The notes: a model not told the origin generated them from the letters alone. 64,000 nt of DNA from DASZWJ01 sp963813895 (GCA_963813895.1 CAWFAS010000005.1:186001-250000), one strand, 5' to 3'. Numbered from the stretch's first letter, positions 19,660 to 29,430 are shown. Made by a program: numbers and translations.

Positions 19660-21213
19660 TTATAATTCTGGACCCGCCGCCTGAATATTAGAAGGCACAT
19701 CGTTAAATTTTTTGAAATTATCAATAAATTGCGCTATTAAGGCTTTAGCTTGTTGATCATAATTATTGGCGTTATGCCAGGTATTCCTCGGATTCAAAAT
19801 ATGTTTATCAACACCACTGACCTCTTTGGGAATGGAAAATCCAAAGCCGGGGATTTTTTCCTGTGGCGCATTTAGCAAATTGCCCTCAAGGACTGCACTT
19901 ACTATAGCGCGCGTCACCGGAATGTCAAAGCGCTGTCCCCCTTGCCCATAAGCGCCGCCCGTCCAGCCGGTGTTGATAAGATAAACCGGAACCTGGGTTT
20001 CTTGTAGGCGCTTGATTAACAATTTAGCATAGACCATAGGTGGACGAGGAAAAAATGGAGCGCCAAAACAAGTGCTGAAGGTGGGTTTAATTCCACTGTT
20101 GCTCCCCACTTCAGTGCTGCCCACAAGAGCGGTATAACCGCTTAAAAAATAATAGGCAGCTTGTTCTTGGCTCAGTAGTGAAATGGGCGGTAATACACCA
20201 TAAAGGTCACAGCTGAGAAAGATGACGGATGTTGGATGCCCAGCACGATTTTCTGCAACGCAATTGGCTATATGTTCTCGTGGATAAGCTACGCGGGTAT
20301 TTTCAGTCAGCAGATCACTTTCGTAATGTGGTTCTAGGGTTGCTGGGTCGAGAACTACATTTTCCATGATGGCCCCACGACGAATTGCGTTCCAAATCAG
20401 TGGCTCCCTATCTTGTGATAAATGGATGCATTTAGCATAGCAGCCCCCTTCAAAATTAAAAATACCTTCGGGACTCCAGCCATGCTCATCATCACCAATC
20501 AAGTAGCGTTCTGGGTCTGCAGATAAAGTCGTTTTCCCAGTCCCAGAAAGTCCAAAAAATAGTGCTGGGTCTCCCTTCTTCCCCACGTTAGCAGAGCAAT
20601 GCATGGGTAGTGTATCCTTGGCTGGCAGGAGAAAATTTAATACACTAAACATAGCTTTTTTCATTTCCCCAGCATAATGCATTCCGCTTAATAAGATGCG
20701 TTGCTGAATAAAATCCATTATCACCACGCCATCACTGTTAGTGCCATCCCGTTCGGGTTTTGTGGTAAATTCAGGAGCGCTCATGATAGTCCAGGCATCT
20801 GGTCGGGTGGTATCTATGCCTTTGTCTCGTATGAATAGCTGGGTTGCGAACAAGGTTTGCCAGGCAGTTTCGGATATGACAGTAACCGGCAGTTCATATT
20901 GGGACTGGGCTCCTACCTTTAAGCGGGAAACAAAAATTTCTTTGCTGGATAAGTAATCAGAAGTTTTACGCCATAATTGATTAAATTTCTCTGGAGTAAA
21001 TGGCTGGTTGATGGCCCCCCAATCGACCGTCTGATCGGTAATGGCATCCCGTACAATAAAACGGTCCTTCGGCGATCGGCCGGTTCGCTTACCAGTATTG
21101 ACAGACAATGCCTGATTAGAGCAAAGCACACCCTCTTTGCGTTTGATTGCAAATTCAATCAGTTTATCGGGTTGCAATTGCTCAAGCTGGTGAGCGAAGG
21201 TTATCTCCGTCAT
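19660..21213 (-). CDS. pckA: Phosphoenolpyruvate carboxykinase (ATP)
   Basis: 517 residues from ATG 21213, which has 'aaggacattgact' directly upstream; the frame extends to 21276 but with no ribosome site. It converts oxaloacetate and ATP to PEP, the entry step of gluconeogenesis. The P-loop [20 protein letters not shown], metal-binding [20 protein letters not shown] and the substrate residues in [10 protein letters not shown] are visible. ATP type is clear from the P-loop context and length. An amino-acid-fuelled metabolism would fit its presence, but that is inference. Confidence 0.96.
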   Translation of the reverse strand: MTEITFAHQLEQLQPDKLIEFAIKRKEGVLCSNQALSVNTGKRTGRSPKDRFIVRDAITDQTVDWGAINQPFTPEKFNQLWRKTSDYLSSKEIFVSRLKVGAQSQYELPVTVISETAWQTLFATQLFIRDKGIDTTRPDAWTIMSAPEFTTKPERDGTNSDGVVIMDFIQQRILLSGMHYAGEMKKAMFSVLNFLLPAKDTLPMHCSANVGKKGDPALFFGLSGTGKTTLSADPERYLIGDDEHGWSPEGIFNFEGGCYAKCIHLSQDREPLIWNAIRRGAIMENVVLDPATLEPHYESDLLTENTRVAYPREHIANCVAENRAGHPTSVIFLSCDLYGVLPPISLLSQEQAAYYFLSGYTALVGSTEVGSNSGIKPTFSTCFGAPFFPRPPMVYAKLLIKRLQETQVPVYLINTGWTGGAYGQGGQRFDIPVTRAIVSAVLEGNLLNAPQEKIPGFGFSIPKEVSGVDKHILNPRNTWHNANNYDQQAKALIAQFIDNFKKFNDVPSNIQAAGPEL

Positions 21214-21492
21214 AGTCAATGTCCTTGAAGAGGTGTGAAGAACATTATAAACCAATCTGCAATAGCGCGACACCATAGGTCCGCTAGCTCAAGAGTTAGC
21301 AGAAGCCCATGTTAGAAAGCATTCAATTCCATAATTCTCAACTATTAAATTAATCTTAAATTTAAGGGGATCAATCTTCCAATTAAGTGACAGTTTTTCC
21401 AAGCTAGGGTAAGATAATAAGGCTCTGTAACAATTAAACTTGCGATTGTTATGTTTGTTTATTTAAATAGGAACAGTAGAAAAACAAAATCT

Positions 21493-22080
21493 ATGCCAAA
21501 TTACCAATCTTTACAACATGTATTGTTAATAGCAATGCCACAACTCAATGATCCGGTTTTTTCCCAATCTGTTGTTTATCTTTGGGAGTATAACGAAAAA
21601 GGAGCTACCGGTATCATTATCAACAAACCTATGGATATCCGTTTAGGTGAATTGCTGCAGCAATTAGACATTTCTGCCATTAATCCTGAAATCAATGAAT
21701 ATCCAGTACTTAGGGGCGGACCTGTCGCGGTAGATCAAGGCTTTATTATTCGCCGACGGCAAAAAACTGTTCAGGAAGAGTTATACCCTATGACTGAAGT
21801 CATCGTCTCATCCGCAAAGCAGGATTTAATAGCTTTAGCGAATGGGGAAGGGCTAGGGGATGCTTTAGTTGCCTTGGGATGCGCCGGGTGGAGCGCAGGT
21901 CAATTGGATCTTGAATTAGTAAATAATGATTGGTTAATCGCGCCATTTAGCGAAACCACTTTGTTTGGTGATCAGGACGACGAAGAGGGTGGATCAGGAT
22001 CAGTGGCCAAATGGCACACGGCCGCCGCACGGGCAGGTATTGATTTAAACCGTTTGTCTACTGATGTAGGCCATGCTTGA
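21493..22080 (+). CDS. yqgE: YqgE/AlgH-family protein
   Basis: 195 residues from ATG 21493 (an alternative ATG at 21451 adds a basic, non-conserved tail). Conserved blocks: LLIAMPQLNDPVFSQSVVYL, GATGIIINKPMD, VLRGGPVAVDQGFI and GCAGWSAGQLDLEL. UPF0301 proteins are cytoplasmic and of uncertain function. The TGA stop overlaps the ATG of yqgF by one base (TGATG), the conserved yqgE-yqgF pair, so the genes are co-translated. Confidence 0.92.
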   Translation: MPNYQSLQHVLLIAMPQLNDPVFSQSVVYLWEYNEKGATGIIINKPMDIRLGELLQQLDISAINPEINEYPVLRGGPVAVDQGFIIRRRQKTVQEELYPMTEVIVSSAKQDLIALANGEGLGDALVALGCAGWSAGQLDLELVNNDWLIAPFSETTLFGDQDDEEGGSGSVAKWHTAAARAGIDLNRLSTDVGHA

Positions 22081-22511
22081 TGTCATTGTCACATCAGACA
22101 GTCATTGGTTTTGATTTTGGCCTGAAGCATATAGGAGTGGCTGTAGGGCAGACTGTCACAGGTACAGCTAACCCTCTAGTCAGTCTCAGCGCCCATCAAG
22201 GCGTGCCCCAATGGCCTAAAATTGACGATTTAATAGCGTACTGGAAGCCCGATGCGCTAATTGTTGGCCTACCGTTCGCTATAGATGGTTCGGAACACAA
22301 TATTACGCGAGCCGCAAGGCGTTTTGCTAATAATCTGGAAGAACATTATCATCTACCCATACATTTAATAGATGAACGTTTCACCACCTTGGAAGCAAAA
22401 CGCGATCTGTTTGAGCAAGGGGGCGCGCGCGCTTTGAGCAAGTCACGTATTGATGGTCGATCTGCCAAAATTATCACTGAGAATGCGTTGATGACGCTTT
22501 TTAAAGATTAG
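22080..22511 (+). CDS. yqgF: Holliday-junction-resolvase-like YqgF/RuvX (pre-16S rRNA nuclease)
   Basis: 143 residues with an RNase H-like fold: GFDFGLKHIGVAVG near the N terminus supplies the first catalytic Asp, VGLPFAIDGSEHN the middle block, and LIDERFTTLEAKR the Glu/Asp pair. YqgF matures the 5' end of 16S rRNA in E. coli. Start ATG 22080 overlaps the yqgE stop. Good family length. Confidence 0.93.
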   Translation: MSLSHQTVIGFDFGLKHIGVAVGQTVTGTANPLVSLSAHQGVPQWPKIDDLIAYWKPDALIVGLPFAIDGSEHNITRAARRFANNLEEHYHLPIHLIDERFTTLEAKRDLFEQGGARALSKSRIDGRSAKIITENALMTLFKD

Positions 22512-22559
22512 GGGGTAAAGAAACCCTTCACAATAAATGCCTAGCGAGCGGATAATTGT

Positions 22560-22967
22560 TCAGTGCACCCAATTTTCAACCTGGAGATGCGGAATACGTT
22601 TAAATTCTTTTTCATTATTGGTTATAAGGGTCAAATCCAAGGATAGGGTATGTGCAGCAATCCATAGATCGTTATTACCGATGAGCTTACCTTGTTTCTC
22701 TAGCTCGCAACGGACCTCTCCATAGTATTTTGCTGCCTCTATGGACATGGGTAATACTGGAATGAGCGTAGCCAATTCTTCTATCACTGCAAGTGCTTTT
22801 TTAGGATGATGGCTTTTTTCAGCTCCGTAGATTAATTCTCCATGGGATATTATTGACATACCCACCGCACCCACAGGAGTCTTTGCAAATCTTTTTAATA
22901 CAATTAAAGGATTTTGTTTAGCAATGTAAATGCAAATATTGGTGTCGAGTAAATAACGCAAATTCAT
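22560..22967 (-). CDS. vapC: VapC-type PIN-domain toxin
   Basis: 135 residues. PIN-domain ribonuclease, the toxin of a type II toxin-antitoxin pair; VapC proteins of this group often cut initiator tRNA. Acidic residues of the active site are visible: YLLDTNICIYIAK at the N terminus, SHGELIYGAEKS in the middle, NNDLWIAAHTL and LITNNEKEF toward the end. It lies 2 bp downstream of the VapB gene on the minus strand. All catalytic positions look intact, so it is probably active. Confidence 0.93.
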   Translation of the reverse strand: MNLRYLLDTNICIYIAKQNPLIVLKRFAKTPVGAVGMSIISHGELIYGAEKSHHPKKALAVIEELATLIPVLPMSIEAAKYYGEVRCELEKQGKLIGNNDLWIAAHTLSLDLTLITNNEKEFKRIPHLQVENWVH

Positions 22968-22969
22968 TT

Positions 22970-23197
22970 TTAAAATTCCCGCTCTTGAGGTTCCTCGTTT
23001 TCTCTGCCTTCAGCAAAAAAATCATCGGGCAATTGTGTCAGCAATTCAAATGCTCTAGATAAATTATCAGGCTTTTCTCGAATGATAATATCGTTGTTTC
23101 TCTTGAAAATCTCTACTTCCTCGCTCGCTATGTAAAACTCCTTTGGAATGCGGACTGCTTGTGAATTACCTGATTTAAATACTTTTGTCATTCTCAT
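22970..23197 (-). CDS. vapB: VapB-type AbrB/SpoVT-fold antitoxin
   Basis: 75 residues from ATG 23197, with 'gaggaccatggcc' placing GAGGA eight bases upstream. The N-terminal swapped-hairpin DNA-binding motif is TKVFKSGNSQAVRIPKEF; the C-terminal tail (FAEGRENEEPQEREF) is acidic and should wrap the toxin. A frame opens 33 codons earlier but its N terminus is unlike any antitoxin. Two GTATATAC palindromes lie just upstream, probably its own operator. Confidence 0.9.
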   Translation of the reverse strand: MRMTKVFKSGNSQAVRIPKEFYIASEEVEIFKRNNDIIIREKPDNLSRAFELLTQLPDDFFAEGRENEEPQEREF

Positions 23198-23212
23198 GGC
23201 CATGGTCCTCAT

Positions 23213-23233
23213 GTATATACATAAAGTATATAC
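23213..23233. promoter_or_regulatory. Operator candidate of vapBC
   Basis: Two copies of the palindrome GTATATAC (23213-23220 and 23226-23233), 13 bp centre to centre, sit 16 bp upstream of the vapB start. Paired palindromes there are typical of autorepression by a VapBC complex. No binding data; inferred from position. Confidence 0.5.
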
Positions 23234-23292
23234 TGGCAAAAGGCAAATAACAAGGTTAAGGGCTTGCGCAAGCCCTAAGGATGGAGGAAAAA

Positions 23293-24162
23293 TCACTTGT
23301 TTTTACCCCTCTGTAAAAACCGTTTAATTGCCTTAATATAGTCATCATGTGCATCCACAGCCACCGCATGTCCGCAATTTTTAAATATTTTTAAAGTAGC
23401 ATTAGGTATATGTTCCGCCAGGATTTTTGATTGATTGGGACTACAAATCCAATCATCCTGGCCACAGAGTATCAATGTCGGGCAGGAAATCTTGCCTAAT
23501 TTGGGAATATAATCCAGAGAACGTAAAAAGCCGCCAAAACCTTGATTTAGCGCTGCATAAGACCAGGAGCTTCTATGGGTGCTGATAAATTTTTTCTTCG
23601 ATTTTCCGCGTTGCATTGAATAAAGTGGTTCCATCAAGGCGAAAAACTTTTCTACCTGAGCGACACTTTTAAAAGTACCATCCCAAAGATGCTGAGCTAT
23701 GGCAATCTGCGCAGCGTTACCCCGCCGTTGTAAAGTCTGTTTCGCCTCTTCGATAAACCGATAGCTGGGTGCCGTAGCAACCAAAATCAATTGGCTGACC
23801 CTTTTCGGATAACGGATAGCGTATCCCTGAGCCACCATACCGCCGTAAGAAGTGCCTAAAATACAAATATGCTTTAAACCTAACAGTTTCCGTAGCGCTT
23901 CTAAGTCTTCAATATTATTTTCCAGTGTATAGTCAGCCGCACGTGTTCGTTTACTCTGGCCACAACCGCGATGGTCGATTAGGACTAATTGGGCAACATT
24001 CTGCAACTCGAGCGTATGCAATTTGAAACGCAAATGATTGCTTCCAGGACCGCCATGCATCACAAAAATTACGGGTTGTTCTACGAAATTCTGGCCCACA
24101 GGTGCGAGCTGCATACCGGCTATATCAAAATAGATTTCAGTGCCGCGAATAGTTGCCTTCAC
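23293..24162 (-). CDS. Alpha/beta hydrolase, proline-iminopeptidase-like
   Basis: 289 residues from GTG 24162, which has 'gggagaacatt' upstream; an ATG at 24219 gives a 308-residue form. Oxyanion motif HGGPGSNHLRF, nucleophile elbow GTSYGGM (Ser), acid in CGQDDWICSP and His in CGHAVAVD complete the triad. HGGPG is typical of S33 prolyl aminopeptidases and related hydrolases. Substrate not determinable. The gene lies upstream of vapBC on the same strand, but the vapBC operator separates them. Confidence 0.82.
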   Translation of the reverse strand: MKATIRGTEIYFDIAGMQLAPVGQNFVEQPVIFVMHGGPGSNHLRFKLHTLELQNVAQLVLIDHRGCGQSKRTRAADYTLENNIEDLEALRKLLGLKHICILGTSYGGMVAQGYAIRYPKRVSQLILVATAPSYRFIEEAKQTLQRRGNAAQIAIAQHLWDGTFKSVAQVEKFFALMEPLYSMQRGKSKKKFISTHRSSWSYAALNQGFGGFLRSLDYIPKLGKISCPTLILCGQDDWICSPNQSKILAEHIPNATLKIFKNCGHAVAVDAHDDYIKAIKRFLQRGKNK

Positions 24163-24290
24163 AATGTTCTCCCATGGATTAAGTAGTACAAAATTAGGAC
24201 TTAATGTATATTTGGGCAAGCCCTTAGTTTTAAGCGGTATCGCGAGTTAGATGGGATGCTAAAAAGTCACATGAAATGTTGGATGCCATT

Positions 24291-24471
24291 AGGGCTTGTG
24301 CAAGAATAACTTCCCTTTTTAGGGCTCATCTTGGGCTCATCTTCGGACGTTTTGTCTTTCAGAAAAACGCTTACATAGAACGACTATGCGCACATTTTTC
24401 TGAAAAACAAAACGTCCAAATCTGAACCCAATCTAAACCCTAAAAAGGGAAGTTATTCTTGCACAAGCCCT
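24291..24471. repeat. Core-type palindrome, arm type A2
   Basis: A 181 bp inverted repeat. Ends AGGGCTTGTGCAAGAATAAC and complement; inner arms 'ggacgttttgt..' differ completely from those of the 17897 copy. The 37 bp centre (24362-24398, with CATAGAACGACTATG) differs from the 17897 centre at only three positions. It lies between the alpha/beta hydrolase and pyrB, ending 24 bp before the pyrB start. Confidence 0.85.
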
Positions 24472-24494
24472 TATATTAAATAAGCGAGTTTCCC

Positions 24495-25448
24495 GTGAAT
24501 TATTATGAATCTGGAATTTCAAATTCTCCGCATAGCCAATTGCAGCATCTCCTGTCTATAAATGATCTCAATCGTCAGCAACTTTACCAGATAATGGATC
24601 AAGCCAATACCTGGATAAATCCGGCGGGGGAGCTTATTTACCCAGCACCCATCTTGAAAAATAAAACAGTGGTTAATTTGTTATTCGAAAATAGCACCCG
24701 CACTCGCAGCTCATTTGAATTAGCTGCCAAACGCCTGGGCGCCGTGGTATTGAACTTTAATGCTAAAATTTCTTCAGTTCAAAAAGGGGAGACTTTATTT
24801 GATACAGTAGATAATCTGAGCGCCATGGGAACAGATTTATTTATTATCCGGCACCCAGAAGAACAGGCGCCGGGAAGAGTAGCGGCGCATCTTGGGACTC
24901 GTGCCCGTGTGATTAATGCAGGTGATGGATGTAATGAGCATCCCACGCAGGCGTTGTTAGATATGTATACGATTCGACGCTATAAAACAAATTTTAACCA
25001 ATTACGGGTAGCCATTATTGGTGATATCCGGCATTCCCGAGTAGCCCATTCTAATCTAAATGCTTTAATTGCATTGGGGGTGCCGGATATTCGATTAGTA
25101 GGGCCGTCGGAATGGCTCCCGCCAGAAGCCTCACCGCAAGTATCTTTACATCACGATATCGTTTCCGGAATCCAAGAAGCAGATGTGGTTATGGTGCTGC
25201 GCATCCAAAGAGAACGTATGGGGATAGAAAACGCACCAGACAGTCTAGACTACTTTAAGAGATTTGGCTTAACGGCAGAAAGGCTGAAACTTGCTCATCC
25301 CGATGCTATTGTCATGCACCCGGGGCCTATTAACCGTGAAGTAGAGGTTGCCTCAGAGGTAGTGGATGGTAAACAATCAGTGATTCTGCGCCAAGTAACC
25401 TTTGGGGTGGCGGTGCGTATGGCTATTATGGATATGTTATTTCACTAA
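24495..25448 (+). CDS. pyrB: Aspartate carbamoyltransferase catalytic subunit
   Basis: 317 residues. It condenses carbamoyl phosphate and aspartate in pyrimidine synthesis. Carbamoyl-phosphate motif NSTRTRSSFELAAKRLG near residue 60, the second phosphate block HPTQALLDMYTI near 155, and the C-terminal MHPGPINREVEV are intact. No pyrI regulatory gene or pyrC is adjacent, so this is probably a class C or free trimer enzyme. Start ATG 24495 lies just after a palindrome; the ribosome site 'gcgagtttcccgtga' is weak. Confidence 0.94.
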   Translation: MNYYESGISNSPHSQLQHLLSINDLNRQQLYQIMDQANTWINPAGELIYPAPILKNKTVVNLLFENSTRTRSSFELAAKRLGAVVLNFNAKISSVQKGETLFDTVDNLSAMGTDLFIIRHPEEQAPGRVAAHLGTRARVINAGDGCNEHPTQALLDMYTIRRYKTNFNQLRVAIIGDIRHSRVAHSNLNALIALGVPDIRLVGPSEWLPPEASPQVSLHHDIVSGIQEADVVMVLRIQRERMGIENAPDSLDYFKRFGLTAERLKLAHPDAIVMHPGPINREVEVASEVVDGKQSVILRQVTFGVAVRMAIMDMLFH

Positions 25449-25508
25449 AAGATTCTGTAAAAATTCAAATGGGCGACACAAGACACGACAAAAAGCGAAG
25501 CAATGGTA

Positions 25509-26135
25509 TCACACTGTAATCTGTTCTTTTCTTTGGCTCAGCCGTTTAATGGTCTCTACAATAACCACTGCGGTAGAGTCTAATTCGATATTGACCTTGT
25601 CTCCCACCTGTTTATTAAGAAAATCAGTAACTTGTAAAGTATGAGGGATAAGGTCAATCGTAATAGTATGCTGCGACAGATTGATGGCATTTATTGTTAA
25701 GCTGGAACCATTAACACCCACGAAGCCTTTGTGAAAAAAAAACTGCATCATATCTTCAGAGCATTGCAAAATGAGCTGCAGGTTATTTTCTTGTAAGGAC
25801 CGTTCTTTAATCAGCGCTGTTCCATACACGTGACCCGCCATACTATGACCGCCGATTTCACTACCAAAAGTAACGCTGCGTTCAATACTGACTTTTTGTC
25901 CTTCGCGTAAATCGCCCAGAGTGGTTTTAAGGCAGGTTTCTGTTATTGCGTTGAAGCTGACTTCCTGATCATCAATGCGGGTAGCAGTCTGGCAGACACC
26001 ATCGACCGATACACTGGCGCCCACTAGCAGACCATTTAATAGCGCATCATTAAGCCGCACGCTATAAGTAATCAAGCCAGGCTTGACCTCAATCCGGGAT
26101 ACAGGAAACAACCCTTGTGTGATGCCAGTATACAT
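25509..26135 (-). CDS. ribE: Riboflavin synthase, alpha chain
   Basis: 208 residues. It dismutates two 6,7-dimethyl-8-ribityllumazine molecules to riboflavin. Two homologous lumazine-binding halves are visible: MYTGITQGLF..VSVDGVCQTA at the N terminus and GHSMAGHVYGTALI..VGVNGSSLTI in the second. Length is normal. Other rib genes are not adjacent. It is followed downstream only by the convergent end of pyrB. Confidence 0.93.
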   Translation of the reverse strand: MYTGITQGLFPVSRIEVKPGLITYSVRLNDALLNGLLVGASVSVDGVCQTATRIDDQEVSFNAITETCLKTTLGDLREGQKVSIERSVTFGSEIGGHSMAGHVYGTALIKERSLQENNLQLILQCSEDMMQFFFHKGFVGVNGSSLTINAINLSQHTITIDLIPHTLQVTDFLNKQVGDKVNIELDSTAVVIVETIKRLSQRKEQITV

Positions 26136-26144
26136 GAGGCTAGT

Positions 26145-26777
26145 TTACTCCACTTTGAAGTTATTGGTTCTGCGTTTCTTAATCCGTAACCAGATATAAA
26201 TTCCTATTAAAACTAATATGCCAGCTCCCGCAAAGGCAAATTTATACCATTCCTGATCCACGAGGGCTGTGATATGGCCCCACTTGTTGCCTAAAAAATA
26301 ACCAAGAGATAAGAAAGAAATGGACCAGATACAGGCGCCTGAGTAAGAGAAAAGAGCAAATTTTTTATATTCCAGCACCGTTATACCTGCTGCGTAACCA
26401 GTGAGGTGGCGAACTCCTGGTATGAAATAGCCTATAAGCAATGCCCAGCGGCCAATACGTGCGAACCAGTCATGTACGCGCTGCATTTTTGCCTCTGTAA
26501 TACGCACCCAGTGACCATATCTTTTAATTAAAAAAGTACCTGCCGTTCGTCCTATAATGTAACTAATGGTTATGCCGCAGCAGGCCCCGGCAAAAGCAGC
26601 AATAAAGGTGGGGATGGGTTCCAGCTTTCCATGCGCGACCAAAAAGCCAGCGAAGACCATTAATGTTTCGTCGGGAATGGGCACGGCGAATATACCGAGC
26701 GCCAGCAGAATAAATAAAGCAAAACTGCCGTATTGAGTAATCCAGACAGTTAGCGCCTGAGGTAAAAATTCTTCCAT
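26145..26777 (-). CDS. DedA-family membrane protein
   Basis: 210 residues, five to six hydrophobic segments. Family blocks: VPIPDETLMVFAGFLVAHGK with the conserved acidic residue, GRTAGTFLIKRYGHWVRI, and HDWFARIGRWALLIGYFIPG followed by VRHLTGYAAG (the R-x-x-x-G/P motif). DedA proteins are thought to flip polyprenyl-phosphate or phospholipid carriers using the proton gradient. It lies 9 bp downstream-side of ribE and 4 bp from the GST gene, in one minus-strand run. Confidence 0.88.
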   Translation of the reverse strand: MEEFLPQALTVWITQYGSFALFILLALGIFAVPIPDETLMVFAGFLVAHGKLEPIPTFIAAFAGACCGITISYIIGRTAGTFLIKRYGHWVRITEAKMQRVHDWFARIGRWALLIGYFIPGVRHLTGYAAGITVLEYKKFALFSYSGACIWSISFLSLGYFLGNKWGHITALVDQEWYKFAFAGAGILVLIGIYIWLRIKKRRTNNFKVE

Positions 26778-26781
26778 CGTA

Positions 26782-27459
26782 TTATTTAATTCTCAGGCTG
26801 TGCCATTTTTGGGTTACGTAAGTTCCTCTTTGCTGCAATCCATATAAAAATTTTTCTGCATAATCTGCTGCTAAACAGTTCTGTACACTCTGGCGGCCCA
26901 GTAAATTTTCAGCCCAGGCCTTAATTCTGGGCATATCACTAAATAGTGGCTGTGGGTAATATTTCATAAACTCTCTCATGCGAATAAAAAATGGTGCGAA
27001 ACCTACATCAACCAGTGAGAATGCCTCCCCATTAAAATAGGGGGTGTGAACCAATGCAACCTCAAGGCGATTGAGCTTATCCAGCAAACTTTGGTAGTGG
27101 GTTAAAAAAGTCTGTTCATCGGTCGCGTATATCCAGCGTACAGAAATCATTATCAGCTCTGAACTAAACTCAACCCAAGCGCGATTCTGTGCGCGTTGTA
27201 AGGGATCTTCGGGATGCATTCGTGGGGGGTGAGTTTCATCTAAATACTCGTTAATTATGGCAGATTCAAATAAAATCGTTTCATTGACGCGTAGTAACGG
27301 AATTTTGCCTAGAGGGGATATTTCCAGAAACCAGTCCGGTTTTTCGTTTAAATTAATATAAGTTGTGGTGAAATTAACTCCTTTTTCCAATAGCTGGATT
27401 GCGGTGCGCTGGGCGAAAGGACAGGTTTTGGAGGTTATTAATTCTATGGTGGTAGGCAT
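26782..27459 (-). CDS. Glutathione S-transferase-family protein
   Basis: 225 residues. The N-terminal thioredoxin-like GSH domain begins IELITSKTCPFAQRTAIQLL (the CPFA(Q/C)R motif of omega/beta-like GSTs) and has IPLLRVNETILFESAIINEY with the GSH-contacting Glu-Ser. The C-terminal all-helical domain contains YFNGEAFSLVDVGFAPFFIR. The Cys in the CPFAQ motif suggests deglutathionylase or reductase activity. First gene of the GST-dedA-ribE run. Confidence 0.88.
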   Translation of the reverse strand: MPTTIELITSKTCPFAQRTAIQLLEKGVNFTTTYINLNEKPDWFLEISPLGKIPLLRVNETILFESAIINEYLDETHPPRMHPEDPLQRAQNRAWVEFSSELIMISVRWIYATDEQTFLTHYQSLLDKLNRLEVALVHTPYFNGEAFSLVDVGFAPFFIRMREFMKYYPQPLFSDMPRIKAWAENLLGRQSVQNCLAADYAEKFLYGLQQRGTYVTQKWHSLRIK

Positions 27460-27481
27460 AAGCCAATTCTCCAGGAAAAAT

Positions 27482-27697
27482 ATAGTTTAAACGTAACTAT
27501 TCAGCATCTTGACTGGGATGCCAATAGAGACGGCCCCCATCCTAACCTTCCCCCGCAAGCGGGGGAAGGAACTATTGGGCAGAAAACTAAAAGTCCGCAC
27601 CTTACAGTCCCTTCCTCCGCTTGCGGGGGAAGGTTAGGATGGGGGTGGTCTCTATTGGCTCTTTGGTTAACATGTTGAATAGTTACGTTTAAACTAT
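27482..27697. repeat. Compound palindrome with TGCCACTAG-family interior
   Basis: Outer 22 bp perfect arms (ATAGTTTAAACGTAACTATT.. and complement) enclose an inner inverted repeat (gccaatagagacggccccca..) that matches the GC-rich palindromes at 9968 and 29485, including the CCCCCGCAAGCGGGGG sub-hairpins. It looks like a GC-rich element inside, or grown from, an AT-rich palindrome. Located in the divergent GST-mvaB gap. Confidence 0.8.
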
Positions 27698-27724
27698 TAT
27701 AACTTATCCCAACAGGAAACGCCT

Positions 27725-28636
27725 ATGCAACTACCAAAAGCTGTAAAAATTGTTGAAGTAAGCCCGCGGGATGGGCTGCAAAACGAATCAGCATTAGTCC
27801 CCGCGCCGACTAAAATTGAATTGATAAATCGCCTCACCGCCGCTGGTTTTTCAGCCATAGAAGTCACTAGTTTCGTGTCGCCACGTTGGGTGCCGCAACT
27901 GGCTGATAGTGCCGAAGTATACCGAGGAATTACTAAAACACCCGGTGTCGTTTACTCAGCTTTAGTCCCCAATATGGAGGGATTTGCAGCAGCGCAATCT
28001 TTAGGCGTTCAAGAAATTGCCATATTCACCGCGGCCTCGGAAACATTTACCCAAAAAAACATCAACTGCAGCATCAATGAAAGCTTTACCCGCTTCCAAC
28101 CAGTTATTGCCGCGGCAAAGGCAGCCTCCATGCGTATTAGGGGCTATGTATCCTGTGCTTTGGGATGTCCCTATGAAGGAGATATTCTGCCGCAAAAAGT
28201 AGCTGGTGTGGCCGCCAGGTTGTATGAATTAGGCTGTTATGAAATTTCCTTAGGAGATACTATTGGAGTTGGGACACCATTTAAGGCCCAGCGCTTAATC
28301 GATGTCACATCGCAACAGCTGCCTTTAGAAACATTGGCCGTCCATTTTCATGATACCTATGGTCAAGCCTTGGCTAATATTTTGGCAGTATTGCAACAAG
28401 GCATTGCAATTTTTGATAGCTCTGTCTCAGGTTTGGGAGGATGCCCCTATGCCAACGGTGCTTCAGGTAATGTGGCAACGGAAGATCTGATTTATATGTT
28501 GCAAGGTTTAAACATTCATACCGGCATTAACCTCGACCAGCTTATCGCAACAGGGATGTATATTTGCAATCAGCTGGGGAAGCCATCAGGTTCTAAAGTG
28601 ACATTAGCCCGTATGGGTAAAGTCACACCACATTAA
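27725..28636 (+). CDS. mvaB: Hydroxymethylglutaryl-CoA lyase
   Basis: 303 residues. It cleaves HMG-CoA to acetyl-CoA and acetoacetate, the last step of leucine breakdown. TIM-barrel enzyme: [12 protein letters not shown] (metal Asp and catalytic Arg), [25 protein letters not shown] (metal His) and the catalytic Cys loop [22 protein letters not shown] 27725 has 'aggaaacgcct' upstream. The next gene follows immediately. Confidence 0.94.
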   Translation: MQLPKAVKIVEVSPRDGLQNESALVPAPTKIELINRLTAAGFSAIEVTSFVSPRWVPQLADSAEVYRGITKTPGVVYSALVPNMEGFAAAQSLGVQEIAIFTAASETFTQKNINCSINESFTRFQPVIAAAKAASMRIRGYVSCALGCPYEGDILPQKVAGVAARLYELGCYEISLGDTIGVGTPFKAQRLIDVTSQQLPLETLAVHFHDTYGQALANILAVLQQGIAIFDSSVSGLGGCPYANGASGNVATEDLIYMLQGLNIHTGINLDQLIATGMYICNQLGKPSGSKVTLARMGKVTPH

Positions 28637-28647
28637 TGGAGGAGATC

Positions 28648-29430
28648 ATGATCCAAAATTTACTTCACAGCATAGACGCCGAAGGCATTGCCACCATCAC
28701 ATTAAACCGGCCTGAGGTTCACAACGCTTTTGATAATGTATTAATCCATGAATTATTATTAATTTTGCGTAGGTTAGAGGCTGATGCGGAAGTCAAAGTC
28801 ATAGTGCTGAAGGCGGCTGGCAAAAATTTTTCCGCAGGCGCAGATCTTAACTGGATGCGGCGTATGGTTGGTTATTCCTATGAGGAAAATTTGCAGGATG
28901 CGCGGGTCTTGTCGGACTTAATGCACACGCTAAAATTTCTCGCTAAACCCGTTATTGCTCGGGTTCAGGGTGCGGTGTATGGTGGGGGTGTTGGATTGGT
29001 TGCCTGTTGCGATATAGCTGTAGCGAGCACTGACGCTATTTTTTGTCTCTCAGAAGTAAGAATAGGCTTAACTCCTTCGGTCATTAGTCCCTATATAATT
29101 ACGGCCATTGGCGAGCGGGCTGCCCGGCGTTATTGTCTTACCGCTGAACAGATCTCGGCACAAGAGGCTTTGCGTTTGGGGTTGGTGGCTGAAGTAACGC
29201 CGCTTGAGCAGTTGGATGCAACGCTACAGCAAATAATTAGCCATTTGTTACAGAACGGTCCACAAGCAGTGGTGGCCGTAAAATCTTTAATTAATCGAGT
29301 GAGTAGGGATCCCTATGGTGAGGAAAACGTGCAAAAAAATGCGGAGCTAATTGCAGTGATGCGTGTTTCAGCCGAAGGTCAGGAGGGTTTGACGGCTTTT
29401 TTAGAAAAGCGCACACCATCATGGAAGTGA
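28648..29430 (+). CDS. liuC: Enoyl-CoA hydratase/isomerase (methylglutaconyl-CoA hydratase-like)
   Basis: 260 residues from ATG 28648, preceded by 'ggaggagatc' as a strong ribosome site; an ATG at 28636 overlaps the mvaB stop but would bury that site. Crotonase fold with oxyanion-hole blocks KNFSAGADLNWMRRMV and GAVYGGGVGLVACCDIAVA. Adjacent mvaB suggests the liuC role, hydration of methylglutaconyl-CoA in leucine catabolism. The carboxylase and dehydrogenase genes of the pathway are not next to it. Confidence 0.85.
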   Translation: MIQNLLHSIDAEGIATITLNRPEVHNAFDNVLIHELLLILRRLEADAEVKVIVLKAAGKNFSAGADLNWMRRMVGYSYEENLQDARVLSDLMHTLKFLAKPVIARVQGAVYGGGVGLVACCDIAVASTDAIFCLSEVRIGLTPSVISPYIITAIGERAARRYCLTAEQISAQEALRLGLVAEVTPLEQLDATLQQIISHLLQNGPQAVVAVKSLINRVSRDPYGEENVQKNAELIAVMRVSAEGQEGLTAFLEKRTPSWK

